DNA from: Dyella solisilvae
GTDB lineage: Bacteria > Pseudomonadota > Gammaproteobacteria > Xanthomonadales > Rhodanobacteraceae
DNA length: 64,000 nucleotides
Assembly (NCBI RefSeq): GCF_003351225.1
Contig: NZ_QQSY01000001.1
Coordinates: 1-64,000, forward strand
Direction: 5' to 3'
The notes below the pieces were generated by a model. The model saw only the letters and a program-made list of their open reading frames with translations. It made no database searches and was not told where the DNA came from. The position numbers were made by a program, and so were the translations under genes. Of the stretch, positions 1-9,373 are shown one piece after another; position 1 is the first letter of the stretch; each line of letters starts with the position of its first letter.

Positions 1-78
1 GTGCAGTCGACGCGGACGTCAGAGCACGGGGGGCTTTGCATAGGGGAGGAGTCCATATACGGACCTTATGGAATAGCG

Positions 79-630
79 TCAGCTGCGTGATTCTTGCCAC
101 GCGCCAAGCCACGATGCGAAGTCCGGATGATTTTCCCGAGCCAAGCGCACCAACGCCAACGGATCGCTCGGTGCCGATATCCCAAAGCAGTCAGCAAGCC
201 AGGACCGAAATTCACTCAGCCTGCCGGCAGGAGTGCCAGCTTCCGACACTTCTCCCCAGCTAATCTCAAACCCCAATTCGTGGGCGCCGATACCCAATAG
301 CGCCATAAAGTCTCGCAAGTCATTAGCAATGACTCCGCAGTCGGTCCCCTCTGACCCAAGGAACACAACGGGTGCCGTGGCCAAGGAGCGCCCTTCATAG
401 AGCCATAGCGCGTATAGCGATCCGTCAGGCCCATGCCCGAAAACAGCAAACTGCTCAGATGCATTCCGATCACCGCCGAACCATGCGGGGTTCCCGAACG
501 CCCAAGTATCAAGCTCAAAGTAGCCGCTATACCACTCGCGTTTCTGGCTCTGGAATTCCAGTAGCGCCTGCAAAAGATCAGGAATAGCAGCGCCAACTGG
601 AAAGTTACGGTGGAAGTCAGCCTCTGTCAT
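79..630 (-). CDS. SUKH (SMI1/KNR4)-like hypothetical protein
   Basis: A 183-residue soluble protein with no signal peptide or membrane segment. The central stretch VVFLGSEGTDCGVIANDLRD followed by FMALLGIG resembles the SMI1/KNR4 (SUKH) fold, where a hydrophobic strand and a short acidic loop precede a helix. SUKH proteins often serve as immunity proteins of contact-dependent or polymorphic toxins, so this may be an orphan immunity gene; no toxin gene lies beside it here. The ATG at 630 is preceded by a purine-rich AGAGGAG. The next gene on the same strand (697-1056) lies 66 bases upstream, with a palindromic repeat between them. Family assignment is by eye and moderate; existence as a gene is more certain. 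Confidence 0.6.
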   Translation of the reverse strand: MTEADFHRNFPVGAAIPDLLQALLEFQSQKREWYSGYFELDTWAFGNPAWFGGDRNASEQFAVFGHGPDGSLYALWLYEGRSLATAPVVFLGSEGTDCGVIANDLRDFMALLGIGAHELGFEISWGEVSEAGTPAGRLSEFRSWLADCFGISAPSDPLALVRLARENHPDFASWLGAWQESRS

Positions 631-671
631 AGCTCCTCTCTTGAGCTGGTCTACTGGCGTGTCGTTGAAGC

Positions 672-696
672 GTCCGCTCTGGGTCGGAAGCAGACC
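672..696. repeat. Dispersed palindromic repeat, copy 1
   Basis: Imperfect copy of the palindromic family that recurs through the left 19 kb. It reads GTCCGCTCT, then GGGTC, then GGAAGCAGACC. It ends at the stop codon of the gene at 697-1056. Confidence 0.7.
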
Positions 697-1056
697 TTAA
701 CCGATCTGCTGAAGGGTCTTCCAACCGACTAAAAGAACTACGAACGCGACGAAGGCGGAGGCGCTGGCCATAAGCAACTTGCGCGACAGGCTCCCTAGCT
801 CCCGCAAATCAGGCTCGGGGAGATCCCTGTAGCGCTTCGCCTCCAGGTACTTCATCTTCGATGGGAGGATGGGCCCGTACCTTGTGCCGATCATCGGCGG
901 CGGAAACGCTTCACCTAGCTCTGGGTGCCGAGCGATCAGTCGCTCGAAAAACCGGTCGGAAACGATCTTAGTGGCTACCGCAAGCCCAAATGCGGAGAGA
1001 CCCGCGACGACAGCGAACGACACCATGAGCGCTGATTGCATGGAATATGGCCTCAA
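697..1056 (-). CDS. Small two-helix membrane protein, unknown function
   Basis: A 119-residue protein with two predicted membrane helices, one near residues 8-30 (SALMVSFAVVAGLSAFGLAV) and one near 92-112 (LLMASASAFVAFVVLLVGW). A soluble loop of about 60 residues, rich in charged residues and containing ERLIARHPELGEAFPPP, joins them. No recognised family. It sits just beyond the 3' end of the IS110 transposase on the same strand, so its native promoter may have been displaced by the insertion. Confidence 0.55.
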   Translation of the reverse strand: MRPYSMQSALMVSFAVVAGLSAFGLAVATKIVSDRFFERLIARHPELGEAFPPPMIGTRYGPILPSKMKYLEAKRYRDLPEPDLRELGSLSRKLLMASASAFVAFVVLLVGWKTLQQIG

Positions 1057-1082
1057 TATCGCTGCAGTAGGGTCCGCTTCAT

Positions 1083-2456
1083 GCCCTGAGCCGTTCCGTC
1101 AACTATCAGACGAAGCCAGGCCGGCGAGCAAGGGCGAGCCGCGGCGCTGCAAGGCCCTAAGGTAGCGCGACTCGTCGTAGGGCGTGTGGGACAGCCAGCA
1201 GCGATGCAGGATGCGGATCCACTTGAAGGCGAGCGCACGGACGGCCACCTGGTGCGGGCTGCCCTTGGCGCGCTGCTGGCGATAGAAGGCGCCGGCCCAG
1301 AAGGACTTGTTGATGGTTTGTGCCGCCCATTCCACGAAGGTCTGCCGGACGAAGGTCGGGCACTGCCACCGCCAGTGCACCCAGCTCTTCTTGCCGCTGC
1401 GCTCAGTCACCGGTGCCACGCCGGAATACTGTTGCAGTTGCTCGGCGGTGGCGAAGCATTCGCGTTGGTCACCGAAGGCGGTCAGCAGGCGCGGTGTCAA
1501 GATCGGTCCACTGCCGGGCAAGGCTTCGAAGAGCGCGTAATCCGGAAGCGTGGGAGCGAGCACCGCGATCGCCTGATCGAAGCGATCGATGGCGCGCAGT
1601 GTCACCTGCAACTGTTCGACCAGCGCCTCAGCAAGTAGCTGATGCGTGGTAATCACGGCTGGATCTCCGGTCAACGGCATGGCCGCGTGTATCGCCTGCA
1701 CGCGGTCGGCAATGACCGTGGCAAAACGGACGTTGTGCCCACGGAAGAACGCCTCGAGCGTGGCCTTGCGCGCCCGCTGGGCCTGCTTGAGCGTGGGCCA
1801 ACGCAGCAAGAAATCCAAGAACACCACGGTATCGTGCTGCTCAAACCAGTCCAGGAGTTGCGGGTAATACTTCTTGAGCGTGTGGCTCAGGCGATTGATC
1901 AGGCGTTTCTTGTCGTCGACCAGCAACCGTCGTTGCTCCACGAGGAAGCTCAACGTACGCATGGCCACACTCTGCGGCTTCAACGGTGTGAAGCGGCGCG
2001 GATAACGCCGCATGAGTTCCAGGGCGAGCTGCGCATCGGTCGGATCGTCCTTGGCCCGGCTGGGTTTGAACGCCTTGCGATACGTAGCCAGCAAGCTGGC
2101 ATCGATCGGAAACAGCACGATGAAATCGTACTTCTGCAAGGCGTACACCACCGGTCCCTTGGTCAGCTCCAGGGCGATGGCGATGCGCCCGCCGAAGCGC
2201 TGATGCAGCGCCAGCGCCCACGCATCGATGGCGTCGGGCTGATGGGCGAACGTGCCGAACTCATACGCATCGCTATCGGCCGACTGCAGGCAGACGTCGT
2301 GCTTCGCATCGGCCCAATCCAGCCCCACGAACACCGTGAAATCGTCATCCCGATGGGTGCGCATACCTCACCTCGCAGCGTGATCACAAAACGCGACCTG
2401 CGTGCTCAAGCTCGGCGAAGCCAATATAGCGAGCCGATTGCTCGGCGAGCCCTGAG
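1083..2456 (-). mobile_element. IS110-family insertion sequence (boundaries tentative)
   Basis: The transposase gene at 1099-2364 is flanked by an 8-base direct match GCCCTGAG at 1083-1090 and 2449-2456. IS110 elements lack long terminal inverted repeats and usually recombine at a short core such as CT, which this octamer contains. That makes it the best boundary candidate visible, but it could be chance. The 5' non-coding side from the transposase start (2365) to about 2620 has no gene and would be the place for a bridge RNA. If a bridge RNA of typical length is present, the true right edge must lie beyond 2456. Confidence 0.4.
1099..2364 (-). CDS. IS110-family transposase
   Basis: A 421-residue transposase/recombinase. 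The N-terminal DEDD (RuvC-like) domain shows GLDWADAKHD (Asp16), ALELTKG (Glu66) and AKDDPTDAQL (Asp107/Asp110). The C-terminal Tnp20 domain begins near residue 280 with EALPGSGPILTPRLLTAFGD and continues with QQYSGVAPVTERSGKK; Tnp20 carries the catalytic serine in this family. The length is typical (about 400) and the frame is open throughout, so the element may be active. IS110 enzymes insert DNA guided by a structured bridge RNA encoded in the element's non-coding end. The gene separates the small membrane protein at 697-1056 from the peptidase region. Confidence 0.93.
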   Translation of the reverse strand: MRTHRDDDFTVFVGLDWADAKHDVCLQSADSDAYEFGTFAHQPDAIDAWALALHQRFGGRIAIALELTKGPVVYALQKYDFIVLFPIDASLLATYRKAFKPSRAKDDPTDAQLALELMRRYPRRFTPLKPQSVAMRTLSFLVEQRRLLVDDKKRLINRLSHTLKKYYPQLLDWFEQHDTVVFLDFLLRWPTLKQAQRARKATLEAFFRGHNVRFATVIADRVQAIHAAMPLTGDPAVITTHQLLAEALVEQLQVTLRAIDRFDQAIAVLAPTLPDYALFEALPGSGPILTPRLLTAFGDQRECFATAEQLQQYSGVAPVTERSGKKSWVHWRWQCPTFVRQTFVEWAAQTINKSFWAGAFYRQQRAKGSPHQVAVRALAFKWIRILHRCWLSHTPYDESRYLRALQRRGSPLLAGLASSDS

Positions 2457-2711
2457 TATTCGTTGAGGAGCTCAAGCGCACCGGCCGGCTCGAAACCAAA
2501 GCGGCGAACATCGGATGTTTGGGTCGAAATATTCGTAGCCGACCGGTGCAAGTCCCGCTCTCACTACCAGCGATCTGGCAGTAGCGACATGGTCACGGAG
2601 AACGGGGCGGAATACCTTTATTGGGTCGAAAGCGGACCTCCGCCTGAGGTAGGAACAAGGCTCATTGCAAGCGGGCGGTGCCTGTTATGACTTCAGCGAT
2701 GTCAAGCGGGG
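2365..2711. other. Intergenic: IS110 5' side and repeat half-copy
   Basis: No convincing gene in these 347 bases. The first 100 or so contain self-complementary pieces, for example GCCGA/TCGGC around an AGCA-type loop near 2432-2447, as expected for a structured leader or bridge RNA of the transposase. At 2621-2638 lies a half copy of the palindromic repeat (GGGTCGAAAGCGGACC). Near 2541-2568 the text resembles the 3' end of a tRNA or a group II intron segment, but no pairing partner is visible. Confidence 0.5.
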
Positions 2712-4764
2712 TTACCAGATTTTCGCCTGCTTGTCGCCAGATCGAACCATCGCGTCGCCCGGCTTGCACTGGAAAGCGCGAGCAAAGGCGTCCATGTTGG
2801 ATGGTGCGCCGATGGCACGCAGCGAGTCGGGCGGATGAGGATCCGTGTTGAGCCTCACTAGCTCCTCCTTGTCACGTACGCTACCACGCCACAGGCGGGC
2901 CCAACTCAGGAAGAAGCGCTGGTCCTGGGTGTAGCCGCCGATCTTCTCCCCAGCCGGGCGAGGGTTTTGTTTAAGCGCTTGTTGTAGTGCGTCGTAGGCT
3001 ACGCTCAGGCCACCAAGGTCGGCTGTGTTCTCGCCGAGAGTCAGCCTGCCATTGACGTGTGCATCAGGTACGTTCTTGATCGGCGCGTAGTCGTTAAACT
3101 GCTGCACCAGTCTGTCAGCGCGGATTTCGAACTTCTGGCGATCATCCTTCGTCCACCAATTGGCGAGGTTGCCGTCGCCGTCGAACTGACTGCCTTTGTC
3201 GTCGAAGCCGTGGCTAGCTTCATGGCCGATCAGCGCACCGATGGCGCCGTAGTTGATGGCATCGTCGCCGTTGGGATAGAAAAACGGTGGCTGCAAGATC
3301 GCGGCAGCAAAGGTGATGGTGTTGCTCGACGAGAAGTAAACGGCGTTGACAGTCTGCGGCGTCATGCTCCATTCCTGACGATCGGTCGCCTTACCGATCT
3401 TGTGCAGGTCATATTGGTAGTTGAACTTGGCCGCGGCCATCACGTCGCCGTAGTAGTCACCCTGCTTGATGTCCAGGCCAGACCAGTCACGCCACTTGTC
3501 CGGGTAGCCGATCCTCGGCAGGAAGTTCTTCCACTTCGCGATGGCTTTGGCCTTGGTTTCGTCGCTCATCCAATCAACGTTCTGGATGCGGACCTTCAGC
3601 GCGTCGAGGACGTGGGCGACCAGCTCCTGGGCACGCCGCTTCGACTCCGGGCTGGAATACCTTGGCGACGTACAACTGGCCTAGCGCTTCGCCCATGGAA
3701 TCGTTCACTCCGCCGAGCACGCGCTTCCAGCGCGGCTCCTTCTCCGGCTGACCAGTGAGCGTTTTGCCGTAGAACTCGAACCAGTTGTCCTGAAACGCTT
3801 TGCTGAGAAATGGCGACGCGTTGTGGATCACGTGGAAGCGCAGGTACGACTGCCACTGGTCGATCGGCGCGCTGGCTAGCAGCCTGTCGACCTCGGCCAT
3901 GAACTTCGGTTGCGACAGGGAGAAACCCTTGTCGACTGTGACTCCCTGGGCCTTCATGAAGTCTTCCCAGCGGAGATGGGGGGTGATCTTGTCAGCCTCT
4001 CGCACACTCACGAAGTGGTAGATGTTTTCCGGATTTCGCCGTTCTACGGGCGTTAGCGAGACACGGGCAAGCTCTGTTTCGAACGCGAGTACCTGGTGAG
4101 CCTGCTTGTTCGCATCGGCCCCGGACACGCCGGTCAGCTGCAGCGCCTTCGCAATGTGCTCAAGGTAGGCGTCGCGGATGTCCTTGTACTTAGGGTCGAA
4201 GTAGTAGTCCTTGGTCGGCAAACCCAGGCCCGCTTCCTCCGTGTATGCGATTTGCATCTTCGCGTTTTTGAAATCAGCGAACGGACCGAAGTCAAAGACT
4301 TCCATGTCGCCATCGGCGAAGCTCTTCGTTAAATACGCAACGACATCCTGAGTGCGCTTGATGGATGCTATTGCGTCCAGTTTGGGTTTGATGGGCGTAA
4401 AGCCTGCCCGCTCAATTGCAGCGGTGTCCATGCCTGCGGCATAAAGGTAGCCAATCTGCTGTTCGATCGACCCGCTTTCTGCCGTGGAACTGTTTTTCGC
4501 GGCAGCTTCGACAATGTCGCGCTGTGTGTTCAGGCTATCTTCTGAGAGTTTGTCCCACGTACCCCAGCGAGTCTGGTCTTTCGGAATGGGGTTGGCCGCA
4601 AGCCAATTAGCATTCACGAAGCCATTAAGGTCACTGCACGGCAGCGTTTTGCTATCGAGTTCACTGATGTCGAACACGAGCGAGGACGTGGAGCTGGTCG
4701 TGGCGGTGGTCGTGGCACCGGTAGCGCCAGCAGCGAGCGCGAGAACAAGGATCATCGACACCAT
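2712..4764 (-). pseudogene. pepO: M13 family metallopeptidase (PepO/neprilysin-like), frameshifted
   Basis: Two adjacent reading frames (N-terminal part ending at 3574, C-terminal part from the 3650 region to 2712) make one M13 zinc endopeptidase of about 683 residues if one base is removed. The break is in the GGG run at 3649-3651 on the plus strand: with one G fewer, the frame reads VFQPESKRRAQELVAHV and joins smoothly to VRIQNVDWMSDETK. The N-terminus from ATG 4764 (preceded by GGAGGT) is a signal peptide, MVSMILVLALAAGATGA. The C-terminal half holds the zinc motif HEASH in GALIGHEASHGFDDKG and the downstream ligand region GENTADLGG, and ends in the typical AKIW. M13 enzymes act in the periplasm on peptides. 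It is either a true pseudogene or a sequencing error. Confidence 0.85.
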
Positions 4765-4929
4765 GGACGACCTCCAAAAGTTACTGGTACGCGCCGTACA
4801 TAGGGAAGACCAGTCTCCGCCACACGTCTGGTCAGGGGGCAAATCGTCACAGTGGCCAAAGCGGAGGTTGGCTTGTACGTACTTCCTGGGCGCAACGTTA
4901 TTCTTGAGGACCTCTAGCTGCCGCCTTAC

Positions 4930-7245
4930 CTACTTTCGGTCGCTCTTGCTCCGTCGTTGACCTGCCGATGCGGGCGGTACGCTAGCTGCTGCGGTGGTAT
5001 CGGCCAAGAGCGCCTGGAATTGTGGATCGCCCCGCAAGGGATCCCAGACCGGGTCGATCCGAAGCAGGGCGGGCGTCAATTCGCTGCCGACCGGCATGGT
5101 CAACAAGCGGCCGATCAGGGCGATGGCTTTTTCAGACTGGCCGCTCCGGACGTAGACCTCCGCCAGGTGCACCAGCATATCCGGTCCAGTTAGGGCATCC
5201 CTCGTGACTGGGACCAGGGCGGCAGCACGCTCACCTTCGGCGACTGCCTCGGGCCTCCGACCAAGGCCGGCATAGGCATACGCCAGGGCGAGATGCAGGT
5301 TCGCATCGTCCGGACGGTCTGCAAGGGCAGCGCATGCGCGCGTCGCCACCTCCCCATACATCGTAGTTGCCGTGGCTTTGTCTCCCGCCGCCTCCAGCGC
5401 CCACGCCACAACCAGGCGTCGCGGCTCAATCACGCCATCCTGGTCGTACCAGTCCTCATCCTTATCCTCCTCGGCTGCCCTTGCCGCGCCGGCATAATCA
5501 CGCGCCAACCACCGCTCGTAATTTACGAAACCGAGATGCCGGTTGTTGTAATCGGTGCCAGGTGTGCCCGCGGCGAGCGCGACGCGTAGCGGCGCGAGAT
5601 CGCCCTTCCACAACATCGCATTGAGGGCTGGTCCAAAGCGCCAGTAGGGCGCATTGCTGTTGCCAAGCGCAATGGCGGCCGCATAGGCCCGATCGGCTTC
5701 AGCGTAACGACGTAGGTCCTGGTAGGTGTCCCCGAGTTCGGTCAACGCAAGACCATTGCGCGGATCAAGTACCGCGGCCGCGTGAAATAGCGCCAGTGCC
5801 TCATCCCAGCGTCCCTGTCGCCGCGCGATCCAGGCAATTGTGATTACGATCGTGCCGCTGTTGGGCATTGCCAACCTGGCCAGCTCCAACTCGGTCATGG
5901 CTGCGGCGTAGTCCCGATGACCCCAATAGTGATATAGCGCCAGAGCGTAGTGGCCTTCGCCTAGATTGGGCTGCAGCGCCAAGGCACGGTCGGCTTCAGC
6001 CTTCGCCTCAACGAGTCGTGCATTCGAGCGATCTTCACCAAGGTGGTACTCGGACATGTTGGCGCGGGCGAGCGCGGCCCAAGCCAGCGCGAAGTCGGGG
6101 TCCAAGGCCACCGCCCGCTGATACAGCGAAATCGCTACATCCAGGTCGTTGTCTACCGACGCATTTCGAAGGTCGTAGGCACGGTTCGCATGGGGGGCGG
6201 CCTGCAGGTACAGATCGTAGGCGGTGGCGTTGCGAGTCGGAACCCGTGCGATACGCGCGGCCTCGGCCGACGTCAGCTGCACCTTCAGCGCCTCGGCCAC
6301 GTTTTCGGCGACCTCACCTTCCACATTCAACACGTCGTCCAGCGTGCGCGTGTAGTCCTGCGCCCAAAGGTGACCGCCGCCGTAGGGGTCAACCAACTGC
6401 ACGTTGACCAGCACCCGGTTGCCAGCCTTTTGTACTGTGCCCTCGAGCAACGTCGCCACGCCCAATTGGCCCGCTATGGCTTTTGTGTCTTGCGGATGAC
6501 TTGGGTACTTCTCCGTCGACGTACGGGAAATGACCTTGACGCCCCCAATTCCTACCAGCTTGGTCAGGATCATGTCCTGTATGCCGCTGGCGAAATAGGC
6601 GTTGTTCTGATCGGCACTCAGATTCTCGAACGGCAATACCGCGATGGACCTAGCCTCAACCACCGAAGCTCCGTCCGTAAAGCGACGGGCGTATTGCTGC
6701 CAACCGAGCAGTCCGGCCGCTACGGCCAGCAGACCCACGATTACGCCTACGACCCGCCTGTCCACTCGACGATTCGTGCCTGGCTGCAACGGCATGGCCG
6801 TAGTCGCTGCCGTTGGGGCAAGCGGCGCCGAGACATCGATGGTGACAGCTGGTGAACCGGCACCGTCCATGGACGTCAACAGCCCATCGACCATCAATTC
6901 CTCGCGGGACGCGGCGGAGCGAACCTTGGCATCGAGCCGAAAGCCGATGCCATGCACGGTATGCAAATAGTGGCTGACTTCGCCGGTCTCACCGAGCGCA
7001 TGACGCAGCACCGCAATGATCCGACTGAGGACACCAGGTGTCACATGGGAATGTCCCCACACCGAGTCGAGAATCTCGTCACGGCTCCAGGCACGTCCGG
7101 GCTCGCTCGCGAGAAGGACGAGCACGGCAAAAGCCTTGCGCTCGAGCGCTTTCTCCTCGCCATCGACGAACAATCGATGACCTAGGGTGTCAATCTCGAC
7201 CCTATCGAACGCCAGCCACGAAGCAGAGGCTGACTCGGCAGCCAT
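4930..7245 (-). CDS. CadC-like membrane-bound winged-helix regulator with TolB-like and TPR domains
   Basis: A 771-residue protein. Residues about 10-108 form an OmpR/PhoB-type winged-helix DNA-binding domain (KALERKAFAVLVLLASEPG, then WGHSHVTPGVLSRIIAVLR, then HTVHGIGFRL). A single membrane helix lies at about 165-184 (VVGVIVGLLAVAAGLLGW). Residues about 200-330 match the TolB N-terminal/FlgO-like fold (SIAVLPFENLSADQNN, YFASGIQDMILTKL), and the rest is a series of TPR helices (e.g. LALTELGDTYQDLRRYAEAD). The architecture suggests a CadC-style one-component regulator that binds DNA while sensing periplasmic signals. It lies 165 bases upstream of the peptidase on the same strand and may control it. 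The signal sensed is unknown. Confidence 0.85.
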   Translation of the reverse strand: MAAESASASWLAFDRVEIDTLGHRLFVDGEEKALERKAFAVLVLLASEPGRAWSRDEILDSVWGHSHVTPGVLSRIIAVLRHALGETGEVSHYLHTVHGIGFRLDAKVRSAASREELMVDGLLTSMDGAGSPAVTIDVSAPLAPTAATTAMPLQPGTNRRVDRRVVGVIVGLLAVAAGLLGWQQYARRFTDGASVVEARSIAVLPFENLSADQNNAYFASGIQDMILTKLVGIGGVKVISRTSTEKYPSHPQDTKAIAGQLGVATLLEGTVQKAGNRVLVNVQLVDPYGGGHLWAQDYTRTLDDVLNVEGEVAENVAEALKVQLTSAEAARIARVPTRNATAYDLYLQAAPHANRAYDLRNASVDNDLDVAISLYQRAVALDPDFALAWAALARANMSEYHLGEDRSNARLVEAKAEADRALALQPNLGEGHYALALYHYWGHRDYAAAMTELELARLAMPNSGTIVITIAWIARRQGRWDEALALFHAAAVLDPRNGLALTELGDTYQDLRRYAEADRAYAAAIALGNSNAPYWRFGPALNAMLWKGDLAPLRVALAAGTPGTDYNNRHLGFVNYERWLARDYAGAARAAEEDKDEDWYDQDGVIEPRRLVVAWALEAAGDKATATTMYGEVATRACAALADRPDDANLHLALAYAYAGLGRRPEAVAEGERAAALVPVTRDALTGPDMLVHLAEVYVRSGQSEKAIALIGRLLTMPVGSELTPALLRIDPVWDPLRGDPQFQALLADTTAAASVPPASAGQRRSKSDRK

Positions 7246-7519
7246 TGGTTCGCCCTCTCGCGCCGCCGTTGTCCCCCTGTGCGTTGAGACTACTCCCTAC
7301 CTGTGGCGGCACTCGGCATGGCGTCCGTGAAGATCCTGTTATCGAGCACCCACTAACCATTGCCAACCGCTCATTCCCTACGCCCACCTGACAGGGCGAA
7401 GTCTGAAAGACGCTCTGTGCAAACCTCTCAAGGTTTTCGCACAAAGATCTCAAGCCTCCGGCGCGGCAAAAGCCTAGGGTCACGCTTCATGTACGGGCAT
7501 CACCATAGGGGGGCACACC
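7246..7519. promoter_or_regulatory. Divergent intergenic region with an imperfect inverted repeat
   Basis: Separates the minus-strand CadC-like regulator from the plus-strand small exported protein. An imperfect palindrome at 7417-7442 pairs GTGC with GCAC and AAACCT with AGGTTT around CTCA, and could be an operator or attenuator. No clear -35/-10 pair was found. Confidence 0.3.
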
Positions 7520-7780
7520 ATGAGGCGCTTAATGAGTTCTATGGTCGTTGCCATCCCCTGGGTGGTTATCGCCACCAGCGGCCTAACCATCGGTACCCCG
7601 CCGACCATTTTCGACTGGCAGCCAAGTGCGAAGCTCGACTACGCCAGCGTGCCGGGCGAGAACCACGAGTCCTTTGTGCAGCGCCTGGAAGAGAAGCTCA
7701 AGGCTTGGGCGGGCCAAACCGGTAGGGGCGTCTGTGGCCCGCTCGCGCGGACTAACGAAAGCGGCTACTGCGCGCAGTAG
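7520..7780 (+). CDS. Small exported hypothetical protein
   Basis: An 86-residue protein starting at ATG 7520 behind a purine-rich AGGGGGG. The first 25 residues (MRRLMSSMVVAIPWVVIATS) look like a signal peptide or N-terminal anchor. The mature part is short and has two cysteines (VCGPLARTNESGYCAQ) that could form a disulphide in the periplasm. No family is recognised. It is divergent from the regulator at 4930-7245 and stands alone. Confidence 0.55.
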   Translation: MRRLMSSMVVAIPWVVIATSGLTIGTPPTIFDWQPSAKLDYASVPGENHESFVQRLEEKLKAWAGQTGRGVCGPLARTNESGYCAQ

Positions 7781-7997
7781 GCAGCCCCGAGCTCGCAGCT
7801 AGTCACTTCCGCTCTGTGCTGATGCACGACGGACTGACCAATGCGGGCCGGGAGTTTCATGCGCGCTTGCAGCGCCACCGCTGAAGCGTAGCCGTGACCC
7901 TTCGGGAGAGGGCCATGTCGGGCATGGCGGGTGAATTGGCAGTGGTCTGCTCCGCGGCTCAGCGGGCCCCATCAGTACTCGCATAGCTGCGTCCACT

Positions 7998-9113
7998 TCA
8001 CTTTAAACCGGTGAATCGGTACTTCGAACCCTTCTTCTGGTAAGTGACGACCTTGATGTCCGCCTTGCCAGAGATTGCCCTGCAGTGGCTGGCTTTCGGC
8101 TCTCCGGGCAGTACTAGGTAGCGCTTCACCGCTAGCCCGAGCAGCTCCTTGATGCACTCCCCGTGAATGACCAACTGACCGACCCCTGTGTACACATCCG
8201 TCGGCCGAGTGGACGTCTTCACCTCGAACAGGTTGACCTTGGACTTTGCGACAATGGCTAGATCGATGGCCTGCGCCTTCTGGCTACTGCCCTCGCTTCG
8301 CAGTGAGTGCTCTAGGTCCCGGACCACCGCACCGTGCTCGACGGTGCGCTTGCCGCCTCCATGCCCTTTTGTGCGCCCTTCGCCAGAATACTCATCGAAG
8401 TATCCCCGCAGCTTCAGTAGGCGCTCAGCGGGTGGTCCAGGCTTCTGGTCGCGTGCATCTTTCCCGCTTGCCCCGCCCGAGCCACCAGGACGGGCAATGA
8501 CGGCTCCGCCTGATTGTGCCCCTCGCGTGGGCTGGCTCTGCCCATCTCCATGGAGTTCTTCACCCAGTCGGGTTGCGACCTCTCGGGCCTCCTCAGCGAA
8601 CTCCCATAGTCGGTCGGCAAGTTCAGGGTCTTTCAACCCGGCGATAAGGATAACCCTCGAGGTCTTGCCGTTATCAGCAGCCTCGACGGTAGAAGCTGCG
8701 AACTCGCGGAAGACCTTGTTCTTCGGAAGCCCTGCATTGCCCTTTGTCAGCTTGCCGCGATGCGCCACGAAGACGTCGCCACTGCCATCCTTGACAAAGG
8801 CGCCGGCCATGCGCCGGTTATAGGTGCCAGCCGGGAAATTCAACTGGACGGTAATCTCAATCCACTTCGTACTTCCAGGGTCTGCGGAAAGCACTAAATT
8901 CAGCAGTTTGTCCGACTCGATGCGCGGAGACCAGGCTCGGACGCCGCTGCCAGCCGGTGCCTCGAAGTACACCGTGCCGGTGCGGTGACCAGCTGGTGAG
9001 GTTATCTCGCGGCTCTCCTTGTGTCGGAGGATCCCGCGCAATTGCTTCGCAAGTTGCTTGTTCAGTCGCGAGATTTCGGCGACGTCTGTGATCACCTCAA
9101 AGGCTTCGTCCAT
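7998..9113 (-). CDS. Putative PD-(D/E)XK nuclease-domain protein
   Basis: A 371-residue soluble protein. The N-terminal about 180 residues form an unrecognised domain (ITVQLNFPAGTYNRRMAGAF, FVAHRGKLTKGNAGLPKN). A low-complexity Gly/Ser/Ala linker spans about 195-235. The C-terminal part contains AQAIDLAIVAKSKVNLFEVK with Asp, then Glu-Val-Lys, followed by VGQLVIHGECIKELLG, which fits the D-(x)n-ExK plus helix-Q layout of the PD-(D/E)XK superfamily. Such stand-alone genes are often annotated in defence or accessory islands. No partner methylase or helicase is present. The nuclease call rests on motif reading only. Confidence 0.6.
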   Translation of the reverse strand: MDEAFEVITDVAEISRLNKQLAKQLRGILRHKESREITSPAGHRTGTVYFEAPAGSGVRAWSPRIESDKLLNLVLSADPGSTKWIEITVQLNFPAGTYNRRMAGAFVKDGSGDVFVAHRGKLTKGNAGLPKNKVFREFAASTVEAADNGKTSRVILIAGLKDPELADRLWEFAEEAREVATRLGEELHGDGQSQPTRGAQSGGAVIARPGGSGGASGKDARDQKPGPPAERLLKLRGYFDEYSGEGRTKGHGGGKRTVEHGAVVRDLEHSLRSEGSSQKAQAIDLAIVAKSKVNLFEVKTSTRPTDVYTGVGQLVIHGECIKELLGLAVKRYLVLPGEPKASHCRAISGKADIKVVTYQKKGSKYRFTGLK

Positions 9114-9247
9114 CGTTGTTTTCCTTGCTGCTTTGGTTCGCTTGGCGTCCGTCTTGCCGGTCCGAGGCAGATTGGGGTTAACACCACAAAGGACGAGGAC
9201 TTTCGGTTGAGCGACCGCATCCAGGGCCCAAATTCGCTAGTACGTAG

Positions 9248-9271
9248 GTCCGCTTCCGGTCGGAAGCGGAC
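9248..9271. repeat. Dispersed palindromic repeat, perfect copy
   Basis: The best copy of the family: arms GTCCGCTTCC and GGAAGCGGAC are exact reverse complements of 10 bases, separated by GGTC. It lies between the two nuclease-like genes. Confidence 0.9.
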
Positions 9272-9373
9272 GCTTGAAAGCTGCCACCAACCTAGGGTTG
9301 CTCTCGCGGCGACAGCAGCAATGCGGCTGGCCACGTCTGAGTCCTTGCCCCCGAAGCCGCCGAACTCCTGAGG

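Noticed and set aside
1642-2466. A 274-codon plus-strand frame opposite the IS110 transposase.
   Set aside because: Antisense to a clear transposase and without any domain of its own.
2541-2568. A string resembling a tRNA 3' end (CCGCTCTCACTACCA) or a group II intron segment (CCGGTGCAAGTCC).
   Set aside because: No T-stem partner, anticodon arm or 5' half can be found, and no intron maturase is present.
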